Source: Xanthomonas sp. 10-10 (GTDB lineage Bacteria > Pseudomonadota > Gammaproteobacteria > Xanthomonadales > Xanthomonadaceae). From it: a stretch of DNA of 64,000 bases. Positions 18,111 to 29,947 of the stretch are shown one piece after another. The notes below the pieces were generated by a model. It ran no database searches and had not been told where the DNA came from. It worked only from the letters and a program-made list of their open reading frames with translations. Position 1 is the first letter of the stretch; each line of letters opens with the position of its first letter. The DNA is taken from positions 992,001 to 1,056,000 of the forward strand of contig NZ_CP144460.1 of the NCBI RefSeq assembly GCF_040182365.1. Reading direction: 5' to 3'. The position numbers and the translations under genes were made by a program.

Positions 18111-19385
18111 TCAGGAAAGTGCAGAAGCATCTTCGTTGCTGCTGCCATCGTTGTGCTTGTTGCGGTTACGTGCGTCGGCAATCGCCGCGATGCGCGCCTT
18201 GGTCAATGCCTCGCCGATTTGCGGGCCTTGCAGACCTTCGGCTGCCAGGTCGCGCGCGTTGATCGCCAGGGCGGCGGCATGGAGGCGCTTCAGTTCTTCG
18301 CCTTGTGGATAGACGGCCTCTTCGCTGCCCAACCTGCCGCGCTTGTCGGCTTCGCAGACCAGTGCCAGTTGCGCGATGCGTTCCGGTCGACGGAATGCAT
18401 CGCAGCGCACCAGCAGTTCGTGCACCGTGCGGTTGCGCAGTTCCGCCAGACGGTGGATGTTGAGGTGCTCGCGACAGGCGGTGACTGCGAGCTGGCGATA
18501 GTCCTGCGGCACCTTGAGCCGTTCGCACAGCGCCTGCAGCGGGGCAACGCCGCGCTGTTCGTGCATCAGGTGGCGCGGCCATTCGTCCGGCGGAGTCAGC
18601 GCCTTGCCCAGGTCGTGGGTCAACGCGGCAAAGCCGATCAGCGCATCGCCCGGTGCCAGCCGCGCGGCCATGTCGCTGACCATCTCCTGATGGAGGCCGG
18701 TATCCACTTCCGGATGGAACTCGGCGCGCTGGGGAACGCCATATAGCGCATCGAGCTCGGGCAGGATGACGCGCAGCGCACCGGTGTCGTGCAAGGTGCG
18801 CAAGAACGCGGCCGGCTGTGCGCAGGTCAGCGCGCGGCGCAGTTCCTGCCACACGCGTTCGGGCACCAGGCTGTCCAGTTCGCCGCTGGCCGCCATCTCG
18901 CGCATCAGTGCGGCCGTGTCCGGTGCGATGCTGAAACCCAGCGGTGCCAGCCGCGCCATGAAGCGCGCCGCACGCAGGACGCGTACGGGGTCTTCGACAA
19001 AGGCCGGGCCCACATGCCGCAGCACGCGCGCCTGCAGATCGCGGGCGCCGCCGTACGGGTCCACCAGGGTGCCGCTGTCTTCGTCGCGCGCCATGGCGTT
19101 GATGGTGAAGTCGCGGCGCAGCAGGTCTTCTTCCAGCGTCACCGACGGATCGGCATCCACCACGAAGCCGCGGTAGCCGCGCCCTGACTTGCGCTCGGTG
19201 CGGGCCAACGCGTACTCCTCGCCGCTGCGCGGATGCAGAAAGACCGGGAAGTCCTTGCCCACCGCCTTGAAACCCTGCGCCTGCATCTGCGCCTGATCGG
19301 CGCCCACCACCACCCAGTCGCGGTCGCCGGCCGGCTGGCCAAGCAGGGCATCGCGGACTGCGCCGCCAACGAGATAGATCTTCAT
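18111..19385 (-). CDS. cca: CCA-adding tRNA nucleotidyltransferase
   Basis: A 424-residue enzyme that builds or repairs the 3' CCA of tRNA. The head domain begins [16 protein letters not shown], followed by [10 protein letters not shown] (catalytic DxD-type motif), [19 protein letters not shown] and [16 protein letters not shown]. The C-terminal half carries the HD phosphohydrolase signature [13 protein letters not shown] seen in the bacterial multifunctional group. The start ATG (complement of 19383-19385) is fixed by the conserved MKIYLVGG. It lies downstream of valS on the same strand, across 431 bp holding a hairpin repeat. The last 20 residues are polar and Asn/Ser-rich. Confidence 0.95.
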   Translation of the reverse strand: MKIYLVGGAVRDALLGQPAGDRDWVVVGADQAQMQAQGFKAVGKDFPVFLHPRSGEEYALARTERKSGRGYRGFVVDADPSVTLEEDLLRRDFTINAMARDEDSGTLVDPYGGARDLQARVLRHVGPAFVEDPVRVLRAARFMARLAPLGFSIAPDTAALMREMAASGELDSLVPERVWQELRRALTCAQPAAFLRTLHDTGALRVILPELDALYGVPQRAEFHPEVDTGLHQEMVSDMAARLAPGDALIGFAALTHDLGKALTPPDEWPRHLMHEQRGVAPLQALCERLKVPQDYRQLAVTACREHLNIHRLAELRNRTVHELLVRCDAFRRPERIAQLALVCEADKRGRLGSEEAVYPQGEELKRLHAAALAINARDLAAEGLQGPQIGEALTKARIAAIADARNRNKHNDGSSNEDASALS

Positions 19386-19816
19386 CGCTCCATGATGCCC
19401 GATGCGGTGCTTGCGTCGAAACAACGCGCGGCCAGCGCTGTCGGGTTTTGCTTGGGTGTGGTGCCCGGCGGGGGGCATCGCGTAGATATCGGTGTCTGCA
19501 AGCGATTGCTGCGGATGGATGATGCGGCAGGCGTCTGGTCTGCGACTTGGCTGCAGGGCCCTTGGCCGCCCACCATCGCGGGACACGCCGTGAATCCGTC
19601 CATGGAGGCTCTTCTGCGGCATCCATGCCGCAGAAGGTCCCGCGACGGTGGGCGGCCAAGGGCCGGTCACGATGGTCGGTGCATCACCAAGCAGTGAATG
19701 CCTTCATCGCTCTGAGCGATCCGCCCATTGCCCGGCCCAGTGTTGCTGTCGCATCGGTGGCCGCTTGCACGGATGCGTGACCGTGCAGTTGCGGCGCACC
19801 GAGACGATCCGCTGCG
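19386..19816 (-). other. Spacer between valS and cca with nested repeat
   Basis: The 431-bp spacer is dominated by the nested inverted repeat at 19556-19664. The open frame that runs through it in phase with cca is not counted as part of cca, because it crosses the repeat and lacks family similarity. Confidence 0.6.
19556..19664. repeat. Nested palindromic intergenic repeat of the Xanthomonas type
   Basis: The outer arms at 19556-19584 and 19637-19664 (core GGCCGCCCACC and its complement GGTGGGCGGCC) pair over about 28 bp with one mismatch. Inside is a second perfect hairpin at 19611-19636, CTTCTGCGGC / GCCGCAGAAG with a 6-nt loop. I recognise this GGCCAAGGGCC-type element as a common intergenic repeat of xanthomonads. 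Placed after the valS stop, it could end valS transcripts or be a non-autonomous mobile repeat. Confidence 0.7.
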
Positions 19817-22657
<2,841 letters not shown>

Positions 22658-22662
22658 AAGGA

Positions 22663-22770
22663 AGGGAATGGGGAGTCGGGAATAGGGAATGGGTAAAGCG
22701 GGGTGTACTGCTCGGTGATGGTCCAATGGGAGAGAGCCGGGTTTCGATTCCCTATTCCCCATTCCCGATT
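22663..22770. repeat. GGGAAT/ATTCCC palindromic element between holC and valS
   Basis: A left arm of GGGAAT units (22663-22693) and a right arm of ATTCCC units (22745-22770) face each other around a 50-bp centre. The element fills almost the whole holC-valS gap and touches the holC stop codon. It has the same architecture as those at 23202 and inside purL. Confidence 0.75.
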
Positions 22771-23195
22771 CACATGTCGTACTTGGTCAGTTCCAGGCCC
22801 AGGGCCTTGTACTGCTTCCAACGTTCGCGCAGCGGTTCGCGGGCGGCAGGGTCGGCAGGCACCACTTCCAGCACGCGGTCGCAGGCGCCCAGGTACGGGT
22901 CATCGCGCAGGTTGATCACCAGCGGGCGCGAGGGTGCGGCGAACTCGGGCGCGGCGATCAGCACCGGCGCCAGTTCGTCTTCCTCGTCGGTGCCGGCGAT
23001 CTGGTGCGGTACGTAGGCTTCGTCGTCGAATGCCCACAACAGGTCATCCAGCGCCTCGGCCTGCGCGGCGTCGCGCGCCAGGATCAGGGTGGACAGGTTG
23101 GCGTCGTTGGCCTTGCGCGCCAGCTCGCAGACCAGCCGCAGCGGTTCGTCGAGGAAGCGCGGTTTGGCGATCAGGTAGAAGTCGGCACGGGGCAT
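22770..23195 (-). CDS. holC: DNA polymerase III chi subunit
   Basis: A 141-residue protein matching Hol[19 protein letters not shown] at the start, then [33 protein letters not shown] and the closing [20 protein letters not shown]. Chi links the clamp-loader complex to SSB. The pepA-holC-valS order on one strand is common in gammaproteobacteria. It is bracketed on both sides by GGGAAT/ATTCCC elements, and its stop codon lies at the edge of one of them. Confidence 0.92.
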   Translation of the reverse strand: MPRADFYLIAKPRFLDEPLRLVCELARKANDANLSTLILARDAAQAEALDDLLWAFDDEAYVPHQIAGTDEEDELAPVLIAAPEFAAPSRPLVINLRDDPYLGACDRVLEVVPADPAAREPLRERWKQYKALGLELTKYDM

Positions 23196-23201
23196 CAGGG
23201 C

Positions 23202-23319
23202 AGGGAATCGGGAGAGGGGAATCGGGAATGGTCACGGCATCGCCGCGACCTCGAAGGTCGCGGCGATGACTGAGAGGAGAAGGATTTCACGATTCCCTAT
23301 TCCCGATTCTCAATTCCCA
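23202..23319. repeat. GGGAAT/ATTCCC palindromic element between pepA and holC
   Basis: The left arm (23202-23230, GGGAATCGGGAG-type) and right arm (23290-23319, GATTCCCTATTCCC-type) are inverted. Between them sits the perfect hairpin at 23239-23267. The right arm runs into the 3' end of pepA, so the last codons before its stop (Gly-Asn) come from repeat sequence. Confidence 0.75.
23239..23267 (-). terminator. Hairpin downstream of pepA
   Basis: ATCGCCGCGACCT and AGGTCGCGGCGAT form a perfect 13-bp stem with a 3-nt loop, 43 nt after the pepA stop and before holC. No U tract follows, so it may attenuate transcription or protect the transcript rather than stop it fully. Confidence 0.5.
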
Positions 23320-24791
23320 CCTGCGGCGCGGTCGAGCAACCACTGCGTCAACAGCCCCACCGGGCGACCGGTGGCCATGCCGCGCTTGCCTTCGTCGCTG
23401 GCGACGCCGGCGATGTCCAGGTGCGCCCAGCGCTGGTTCTCGGTGAAGCGCGACAGGAAGCAGCCGGCGGTGATCGCGCCGCCCCAGCGGCCGCCGATGT
23501 TGTAGACGTCGGCGAAGGTGGAATCCAGCAGGCCCTGGTACTCGTCCCACAGCGGCAGGCGCCAGGCGCGGTCGAACACGTGCTCGCCGGCGGCCAGCAG
23601 TTCGTTGGCCAGGTCGTCGTGCTTGCTCATCAGGCCGGCGGTCTGGTGACCCAGCGCCACCATGCAGGCGCCGGTCAGCGTGGCCACGTCCACCAGTGCT
23701 TCGGGGTTGAAGCGCTCGGCGTAGGTCAGCGCATCGCACAGGATCAGGCGGCCTTCGGCGTCGGTATTGCCGACCTCGATGGTCTTGCCGGACATGCTGG
23801 TGATCACGTCGGAGGGGCGATAGGCGTTGCCGTCGATGGCGTTCTCGACCGCCGGCACCACCACCACCAGATTGATCGGCAGCTCGGCCTTGACCGTGGC
23901 GACGAAGGTGCCGATGACGTTGGCGCCGCCGCACATGTCGTATTTCATTTCCTCGATGCCGCCCTGCGTCTTGAGGTTGACGCCGCCGGTGTCGAAGGTG
24001 ATGCCCTTGCCAACCAGCACATAGGGACGCGCGTCGCCGCCGCCGTTCCACTTCAGCACGATCAGCCGCGGGCGGTTGGCCGAGCCGCGCGCCACCGACA
24101 GCAGCGAGCCCATGCCCAGCGACTCCATCTGGGTCTCGTCCAGGATCTCGGCTTCGGCACCGGCGTACTTGCCGGCGAATGCGGCCGCGGTGTCGGCCAG
24201 GTAGGCCGGGGTGCAGTAGTTCGGCGGCAGGTTGCCCAGCTCGCGGGCGAACTCCACGCCCTCGGCGGTGGCCACGCCCACGGCCAGCGCGCGGGCGTCG
24301 TCGCCGGCGATCGCCAGCGTGGTCAGGCCGCTCTCGTCGACCTTCTTCTTGCCCAGCGTGGCGGTGTAGCGGTAGGCGGCATGGTCGCTGACGATGATCG
24401 CCTGGCGGATGTTCCATGCGCTGTCGCGCGCCTTGACCGGCAATTCGGTCAAGGTGAGCAGGGCGGTGCCGACCGCGCCGGTCTTGAGCGCGCGGGTCGC
24501 ATCGCCGATCGCCTTGAGGTAGGGCGCCACGCCGAACTTGCCGGCCTCGCCCAGCCCCACCACCAGCACACGGGGAGCGGTCACGCCGGGCAGGTCGTGG
24601 ACCAGGGTGGTGCTGCCGGTCTTGGCAGCCACATCGCCACGTGCCACCAGCGCCGTCAAACGGCCCTGGCTGGCGCTGTCCAGCGCCTGCGCAGCGGGCG
24701 ACAGGGTCTTGTCGGCGAACACGCCAACCACGATGCAGTCGACGGCGGCGCTTGCCGGCGCGTCTTGGTTCAGGGTGAATTGCAGGGCCAT
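23310..24791 (-). CDS. pepA: Leucyl aminopeptidase
   Basis: A 493-residue cytosolic M17 metallo-aminopeptidase, normally a hexamer with two metal ions. The catalytic domain shows [15 protein letters not shown] (metal and catalytic Lys), [14 protein letters not shown], the family signature [14 protein letters not shown], and [15 protein letters not shown]. The N-terminal domain (about 160 residues) is less conserved. PepA-type proteins can also bind DNA and help Xer recombination at plasmid sites; whether this one does is unknown. It is divergent from lptF across 107 bp. The C-terminus ends within a repeat element, so the last residues are not ancestral. Confidence 0.96.
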   Translation of the reverse strand: MALQFTLNQDAPASAAVDCIVVGVFADKTLSPAAQALDSASQGRLTALVARGDVAAKTGSTTLVHDLPGVTAPRVLVVGLGEAGKFGVAPYLKAIGDATRALKTGAVGTALLTLTELPVKARDSAWNIRQAIIVSDHAAYRYTATLGKKKVDESGLTTLAIAGDDARALAVGVATAEGVEFARELGNLPPNYCTPAYLADTAAAFAGKYAGAEAEILDETQMESLGMGSLLSVARGSANRPRLIVLKWNGGGDARPYVLVGKGITFDTGGVNLKTQGGIEEMKYDMCGGANVIGTFVATVKAELPINLVVVVPAVENAIDGNAYRPSDVITSMSGKTIEVGNTDAEGRLILCDALTYAERFNPEALVDVATLTGACMVALGHQTAGLMSKHDDLANELLAAGEHVFDRAWRLPLWDEYQGLLDSTFADVYNIGGRWGGAITAGCFLSRFTENQRWAHLDIAGVASDEGKRGMATGRPVGLLTQWLLDRAAGGN

Positions 24792-24898
24792 TGATCAGAT
24801 TCCGTAGGCAAATCCGTACAATCGCGGGCTGTTTACGCCAACCTGACTAGGCTGGCGACGCCGCGAACGAATCCGAGAGTTTAAAACAAGCCCACCCT

Positions 24899-25981
24899 AT
24901 GCCGAAGCTCGATCGATATCTGCTTAGCGATTTCACCCAGAGCTTCCTGGCCACCTTGATCGTGCTGCTGGTCGTCAGCGTCGGCGGCGTGCTGGTGGAT
25001 ATCCTCGGCAATATCGCCGATGGCCGCATCCCCGCTCGCTTGCTGCTGTCCCAGGTGGGCCTGCAGTTCGTGGCCTACCTGCCGATCATCCTGCCGCTGG
25101 CGCTGATGCTGGGCCTGTTATTGGCCCTGGCAAGGCTGTACCGCGATTCAGAAATGGCCGTCATCACCGCCATTGGCGTAGGCCCCAGGCGCATGTTGCG
25201 GCCGATGCTGATGCTGGTGGTGCCGGTAGTGGTGATCATCGGGCTGTGCTCGCTGTGGTTGGGTCCGTGGGCCAGCCGCACCGCCGAAACCATGCTGGAA
25301 GACGCCAACCGCAGCGTGCTGATGGCCGGTCTGGAGTCGGGCAAGTTCACCCCGCTGTCCGGTGGCGGGGTGGTGTACCTGACCACCATCTCGGCCGACG
25401 GCAAGAACCTGGGCAAGGTCTTCATGCAACGGCAGAAGGACGACCGCCTGGACGTGGTCACTGCCGAACGTGGCGCGATGTTCTTCGAAGGCAAGACCGA
25501 CCGTTACCTGCGCCTGGAGGACGGCTACCGCATCGAAGGCCCGGCCGCCGGCGACACCCTGGACTACCGTTTGATGAAGTTCGCCAGCAACGACGTGGCC
25601 TTGCCCGACCGCACCCGCACCCACGACGCCAACGACCCGGAAGTGATGTGGACCACCCAGCTGCTGTCCGATGAGCGTCCGGCGGCGCGCGCGCAGCTGC
25701 ATGAGCGCCTGGCGCCGCCGCTGTTGGCGCTGGCGTTCGCCCTGCTGACCCTGCCGCTGTCGCGCAGCGCGCCGCGGCAGCAGCGTTACGGCCGGATCAT
25801 GCTGGCCTTCCTGGCCTACATGGTGGGCACCAACCTGATGATCGTCGGCACCCAGTGGATCGCCAATGGCAAGACCCCGGCTGCGCTGGGCTTGTGGTGG
25901 CTGACGCTGCCGCTGCTGGCAGTGGCGGTCTGGGCGTATGCGCGCGATGGCCGCGTGCGTCGGCCGAGGGCGGGCGCATGA
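24899..25981 (+). CDS. lptF: LPS export permease LptF
   Basis: A 360-residue inner-membrane component of the LptB2FG transporter that extracts lipopolysaccharide for transport to the outer membrane. Topology: membrane helices at the N-terminus (YLLSDFTQSFLATLIVLLVV), the signature LALMLGLLLALARLYRDSEM with AVITAIGVGPRRML, a central periplasmic beta-jellyroll, and helices at the C-terminus. MPKLDRYLLSDF is the usual LptF opening. It overlaps lptG by 4 nt (ATGA), and the two permeases form the heterodimer. Confidence 0.95.
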   Translation: MPKLDRYLLSDFTQSFLATLIVLLVVSVGGVLVDILGNIADGRIPARLLLSQVGLQFVAYLPIILPLALMLGLLLALARLYRDSEMAVITAIGVGPRRMLRPMLMLVVPVVVIIGLCSLWLGPWASRTAETMLEDANRSVLMAGLESGKFTPLSGGGVVYLTTISADGKNLGKVFMQRQKDDRLDVVTAERGAMFFEGKTDRYLRLEDGYRIEGPAAGDTLDYRLMKFASNDVALPDRTRTHDANDPEVMWTTQLLSDERPAARAQLHERLAPPLLALAFALLTLPLSRSAPRQQRYGRIMLAFLAYMVGTNLMIVGTQWIANGKTPAALGLWWLTLPLLAVAVWAYARDGRVRRPRAGA

Positions 25982-27084
25982 GGCTGACCCCGCGGGTCCA
26001 TGATTGGTACGTCGGTCGCGCGGTGTTGTTCACCGTGCTGCTGACCTGGGCGGTGCTGCTAGGGCTAGACCTGGTCAACGCCTTCGCCAGCGAGGCCAAG
26101 AACATCGGCCAGGGTAGCTACAGCTTCGGGCACGCGGTGGCCTTTGTGGCCTACACCGTGCCACGTCGCGCCTATACCCTGTTTCCGACCGCCGCAGTAA
26201 TCGGCGCGTTGATGGGCCTGGGCCAACTGGCGGCCACATCCGAGCTGACCGCCTTACGGGCGCTGGGCGTCTCGCGCAAGCGCATGTCGGCCTCGGTGGT
26301 CGCAGCGATGGCCTTGCTGACCGCCTCTATGGTGATCAGCGGCGAGACCGTGGGCCCCTGGGCGCAGAACCAGGCCGATACGCTCAAGGCCAGCGCCCGC
26401 TACAACAACAGTATGGCGTCCTCGCGCTATTCGGGCCTGTGGGCACGCGAAGGCGACACCTTCCTCAATGCGCTCAGCGGCGAAGAAAAGCTGCTCGACG
26501 GCGGCGGCACCGCGCTCGACCTGCACGATGTGCGGCTGTATCACCTGGACGCCAACGGCAGGCTGCAGCAGCTGACCTACGCATCCGTGGCCGAGCATCG
26601 CGACGGCCGCTGGACCTTGCGCCAGGTGCGTCGCGATACCTTCCAGGAACGCTCGGTGCAGCGCCAAACCTTCCCCGAGCTGCCATGGCAATCGCAGCTG
26701 AGCCCGGCGGCGCTGGCGGCCGGCCTGGCCAAGCCGCGCAACCTCTCCGCGCACGAGCTGGAGCAGAGCATCGAGTACCGCCGCCGTAACGGCCTGGATG
26801 CGCGCGATTACGAGGATCAGTACTGGAGCCGCTGGTTCTACCCGCTCAACGTGTTGGCGCTGTGCATGGCGGCGATTCCGTTCTCGTTCGGTTCGCTGCG
26901 TAGCGGCGGCCTGGGCAAGCGGCTGTTCCTGGGCATCCTGTTCGCGCTCGGCTTCTGGCTGCTGCAGCTGTTCTTCGGCCGCATGGCAGGCGCGCTCAAG
27001 CTCGATTACCGCATCGCCTATGCACTGCCGCCGATGGTGATGCTGGGCGTGTCGGCATGGTTGTTCCGGCGGCGAAGTAGCTGA
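25978..27084 (+). CDS. lptG: LPS export permease LptG
   Basis: A 368-residue partner of LptF. The family features are MRLTPRVHDWYVGRAVLF, FPTAAVIGALMGLGQLAATS, ELTALRALGVSRKRM, a periplasmic domain with EHRDGRWTLRQVRRDTF, and a C-terminal membrane block starting WSRWFYPLNVLALCMAAIPF. ATG 25978 is embedded in the lptF stop. The ATPase LptB is not in this window. The next small gene begins 2 nt downstream, so it is probably co-transcribed. Confidence 0.95.
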   Translation: MRLTPRVHDWYVGRAVLFTVLLTWAVLLGLDLVNAFASEAKNIGQGSYSFGHAVAFVAYTVPRRAYTLFPTAAVIGALMGLGQLAATSELTALRALGVSRKRMSASVVAAMALLTASMVISGETVGPWAQNQADTLKASARYNNSMASSRYSGLWAREGDTFLNALSGEEKLLDGGGTALDLHDVRLYHLDANGRLQQLTYASVAEHRDGRWTLRQVRRDTFQERSVQRQTFPELPWQSQLSPAALAAGLAKPRNLSAHELEQSIEYRRRNGLDARDYEDQYWSRWFYPLNVLALCMAAIPFSFGSLRSGGLGKRLFLGILFALGFWLLQLFFGRMAGALKLDYRIAYALPPMVMLGVSAWLFRRRSS

Positions 27085-27085
27085 C

Positions 27086-27415
27086 GTGCGCCGGCTGAGC
27101 CTGACCGGATTGGCGATGTGCGTGCCGTATGCGGCACTGATTGCGTTCTGTCAGCGCTTTGCGCACGACCCGCAGGTCGACTACAAAAGCCAACTGGTGT
27201 GGAAGCAACTGCCAGTGATGTTGCAGATGATGGTTGCAGATGGCCTGGGCCTGACGCGCCTGCCGGTCCAGCTATCCTGGGCGACGGCTTATACGCTGAT
27301 GGTGGCGCCCATGTTCCTGGCGCTTTATCTGTTGGGCCGCGCGCTGGAGAACACCTTCAGAGACCATGGCCCGGCTTGGAAAGACCCATCCAATACGGAT
27401 GGGCGCGGACAGTGA
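27086..27415 (+). CDS. Small membrane protein of unknown function, lptFG operon
   Basis: A 109-residue predicted inner-membrane protein starting with GTG 2 nt after the lptG stop. It has two hydrophobic stretches, LTGLAMCVPYAALIAFC near the start and SWATAYTLMVAPMFLALYLL in the second half, joined by a polar loop (AHDPQVDYKSQLVWKQLPV). I do not recognise a family. The tight spacing and membrane character suggest a role with LptFG or simple co-transcription. It could also be non-coding, but the hydrophobicity pattern and the spacing favour a real gene. Confidence 0.55.
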   Translation: MRRLSLTGLAMCVPYAALIAFCQRFAHDPQVDYKSQLVWKQLPVMLQMMVADGLGLTRLPVQLSWATAYTLMVAPMFLALYLLGRALENTFRDHGPAWKDPSNTDGRGQ

Positions 27416-27732
27416 GTTTCACTCTGCTGCCGCCCTGCTTTTGTCTATAACGCGACCTCGATTAGCTGGACTCGCGGGGGCCGGTCCGTCGCTGCCACAT
27501 CCACATCCAACCGTCAGGCCGGTGGCTTGAAAGTCGCTGTGGTCTGGTCCCGGTTGTGCGTCCCTCACGCCGTGCGCGTGCCGCGTAGCGCCGCTGACAG
27601 TGTGAGCCACCAGGAAGACGTGGCGAGCCAATCATCAGGTGGGTGCGGACGGCGCGCTCAGAACCTGAGCATGCGGGTCGCCCCTGTCGCATCGAGCATC
27701 GGCCGCACCGGCACGGCGGTGAGCGCCATAGG
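27416..27732. other. Convergent intergenic gap
   Basis: The gap lies between the convergent lptFG operon and the RDD gene. I see no strong hairpin, repeat or gene in these 317 bases. Confidence 0.5.
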
Positions 27733-28200
27733 CTAGGCCTTGGGTCTGACCATCCGCTGCACTCTGGTTCCGCTGGCGCGGTCGTGCCATGTCAGCCGAT
27801 CGCGATCGACCCAGGCCCACCAGAATCCTAGTCCGCCCAAGGCCAGCGACAGCGTGCCCACCGCATAGCGGATCCACAGCGCGCGCCAGGAGGCTTGCGG
27901 GCCGACCAGCTGCAGTCGCCAGGGACGCATGCCCAGGGTCTGGCCGCCGCGGCGCCAACTCAGCGTGGCGTACACCCCGGCGGCGACCCAGCAGCACAGC
28001 CAGAGCAGCCACTGCCAGGCACTGAACGGTGCGATGTTTTCGCGCGCCGGGTGCCCGGCCAGGGTGAAACCCAGGGTGAAAGCGGCCGAAATCAGCATCC
28101 ACAGCGCCAGCACCGGCCAGGCGTCGTAGCACATCGACAATAGCCGCCAGTGCAGCAGGGCGGCCGGTCGTGGGGAATCGGATGCGGCGATCGAAGTCAT
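27733..28200 (-). CDS. RDD-family inner-membrane protein
   Basis: A 155-residue membrane protein with the RDD pattern: an N-terminal segment containing LLSMCYDAWPVLALWMLISA (Tyr-Asp in place of the family's Arg-Asp-Asp), a middle helix WQWLLWLCCWVAAGVYATLS, the conserved RRGGQTLGMRPWRLQLV, and a last helix before DRDRLTWHDRASGTRV. RDD proteins are of largely unknown function; some are linked to ion exchange. It is downstream of xerD on the same strand, 330 bp away. Confidence 0.85.
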   Translation of the reverse strand: MTSIAASDSPRPAALLHWRLLSMCYDAWPVLALWMLISAAFTLGFTLAGHPARENIAPFSAWQWLLWLCCWVAAGVYATLSWRRGGQTLGMRPWRLQLVGPQASWRALWIRYAVGTLSLALGGLGFWWAWVDRDRLTWHDRASGTRVQRMVRPKA

Positions 28201-28530
28201 GGCGCGAGCATAGCCGGCGCCAGCGATGCGGCAACGCCGCGCTGCACTAATGCAGTCCCCAACGCACAGCGGCCGACGCTGGCTGTGCGGTCCGCCAGGT
28301 GGCTGCGGCCAGAGCCTCGGTGGCGGCGCAGGGGCCTGTCGCCGCTGCGGTCCAGGCGCTCCGGAAACAATGTGGGCTCGCGCCGTCTCGTGTCACCCAG
28401 GCCGTGCTTGGGATCCGGGCACGTTTGACCTAAGGGCTTTCCGATGACAGCGTCGCGCCCAGGTGCGCTCCTGCCTGTGTGATGCGCACGAGTGAATGCG
28501 GCGCGCGTGCTGGGTCTTGCGCTAGGTTCG
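28201..28530 (-). other. Gap between xerD and the RDD gene
   Basis: These 330 bases show no convincing gene, hairpin terminator or repeat. Confidence 0.5.
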
Positions 28531-29502
28531 CTAACCGCGAGGGTGATGCTTGGCGTGCAGCTTCTGCAGGTGCTGCCTTGCCACCAGCGTGTAGATCTGG
28601 GTGGTCGATAGCGAGCTGTGGCCCAGCAGCATCTGCAGCGCGCGCAGGTCTGCGCCGTGGTTGAGCAGGTGGGTCGCAAAACTGTGGCGCAGGCCGTGCG
28701 GGCTGACCGTGGCCGGGTCGATGCCGGCCACCGCCGCATAGCGTTTGACCAAGGTCCAGAAGTGCTGACGGCTGGGCGGCTGGCGTGCCGCATCGATGAA
28801 CAACGGCACCTGCCCGTCGACTGCGGCCACGGCCTTGTGACCGGCCAGCAGCGGGCGCGCCTCATGCAGATAGCGCTCAAGCCAATGCTGCGACTCTTCG
28901 CCCAGCGGCACCAGGCGCTCCTTGCTGCCCTTGCCGGTCACTCGCAGCACGCCCTGGCGCAGGTTGACGCCCACCGCCGGAAGATTCACCAGCTCGCTGA
29001 CCCGCAGGCCGGCGGCGTACATCAACTCGAGCATGGCGCGGTCGCGCAGGCCAAGCGGTGCCTGGACATCCGGCGCCGCCAGCAAGGCCTCGATCTGGGT
29101 TTCGGTCAGCGCCTTGGGCAGCGAGCGCGGCAACCGGGGTGGGTCGAGCATGGCAGTGGGATCATCGCTGCGCACGCCATCGCGCAGGCACAGGCCGTAG
29201 AAGGCCCGCAACGTCGACAACAGTCGGGCATTGCTGCGCGGCGAGTACCTGGCCTCGGTCCGCCAGCGCAGGTAATCGAACAATACCGACCGATCGATGC
29301 CGAGCAATCCACCGCCGGCACCGTCGCGCCACCGTGCCAACCCTTCCAGGTCGCGCCGGTAACTGTCCAGCGTCTGCCGCGCCACGCCCTGCTCGGCCCA
29401 CAAGCGATCCAGAAAGCGCTCGATGGCGGCGGTATCGGCCGCCTGCACCGGCGGCAGCTGTTGGGTGAGTTGGCGACGTTCGGCAGGGCTGCTGGCTGAC
29501 AT
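28531..29502 (-). CDS. xerD: Site-specific tyrosine recombinase XerD
   Basis: A 323-residue tyrosine recombinase that with XerC resolves chromosome dimers at dif. The N-terminal SAM-like domain contains [19 protein letters not shown] and [15 protein letters not shown]. The catalytic domain has Arg in [13 protein letters not shown], Lys in [13 protein letters not shown], HxxR in [20 protein letters not shown], the second His in [14 protein letters not shown] and the nucleophile Tyr in that same stretch. ATG at the complement of 29500-29502 ([12 protein letters not shown]) is preferred over an upstream start 42 nt earlier. It reads divergently from the dsbC-like gene. Confidence 0.94.
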   Translation of the reverse strand: MSASSPAERRQLTQQLPPVQAADTAAIERFLDRLWAEQGVARQTLDSYRRDLEGLARWRDGAGGGLLGIDRSVLFDYLRWRTEARYSPRSNARLLSTLRAFYGLCLRDGVRSDDPTAMLDPPRLPRSLPKALTETQIEALLAAPDVQAPLGLRDRAMLELMYAAGLRVSELVNLPAVGVNLRQGVLRVTGKGSKERLVPLGEESQHWLERYLHEARPLLAGHKAVAAVDGQVPLFIDAARQPPSRQHFWTLVKRYAAVAGIDPATVSPHGLRHSFATHLLNHGADLRALQMLLGHSSLSTTQIYTLVARQHLQKLHAKHHPRG

Positions 29503-29947
29503 CGCCACAGCATAGAACGTGACGCGCGGAATGCGATGCGCCACGCTGGTTATCGGTCAGGTGTTGCCAGCGCTTGCCTTGCCGCATCGTGGCCGAGGTT
29601 TGCGCCCCAAGGAAGTCGCACGCCACGCCTGATGCTGCGTAACAGCGCCATGGCCGGCTCCCAGGCCACGGTGAATTGCCGCAGGACAGCAAGCAAAGCA
29701 CACCCGGGATCACACACGTAGGAGCGCACCCGGGCGCGACGGCCGTCACCGGCAATCCCGCCGTGCCGACTCCCGCGTCAATGCCCGCAAGCGCTGACGC
29801 AGCGACAGCAAGCGCAACAATCCGTCTGTCCGGACCGGGAGTGCCACGAACTCGCCGGCGAGCGAGCGAACAAACTGTCGCGGCCGCTGCCAGGCTTCAT
29901 CCACCCTGTGCGAGAATCGAGCCACCCCGATTCCACTGGATGCGTGA
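29503..29947. other. Divergent gap between xerD and dsbC with a GTAGGAGCG repeat
   Basis: This 445-bp divergent gap should hold the promoters of both genes, but I cannot place them. It contains the repeat fragment at 29718-29750. Small frames across the gap lack support. Confidence 0.5.
29718..29750. repeat. GTAGGAGCG-type repetitive extragenic fragment
   Basis: It begins GTAGGAGCGCACCCGGGCGC and continues into GACGGCCGTCACC, with internal dyads (GCGCACCCGGGCGCG and GACGGCCGTC). I recognise it as a REP-like sequence frequent between genes in xanthomonads and pseudomonads; only one copy is visible here. Confidence 0.5.

Noticed and set aside
23421..24794. 457-codon plus-strand frame opposite pepA
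   Set aside because: pepA is certain; shadow frame.
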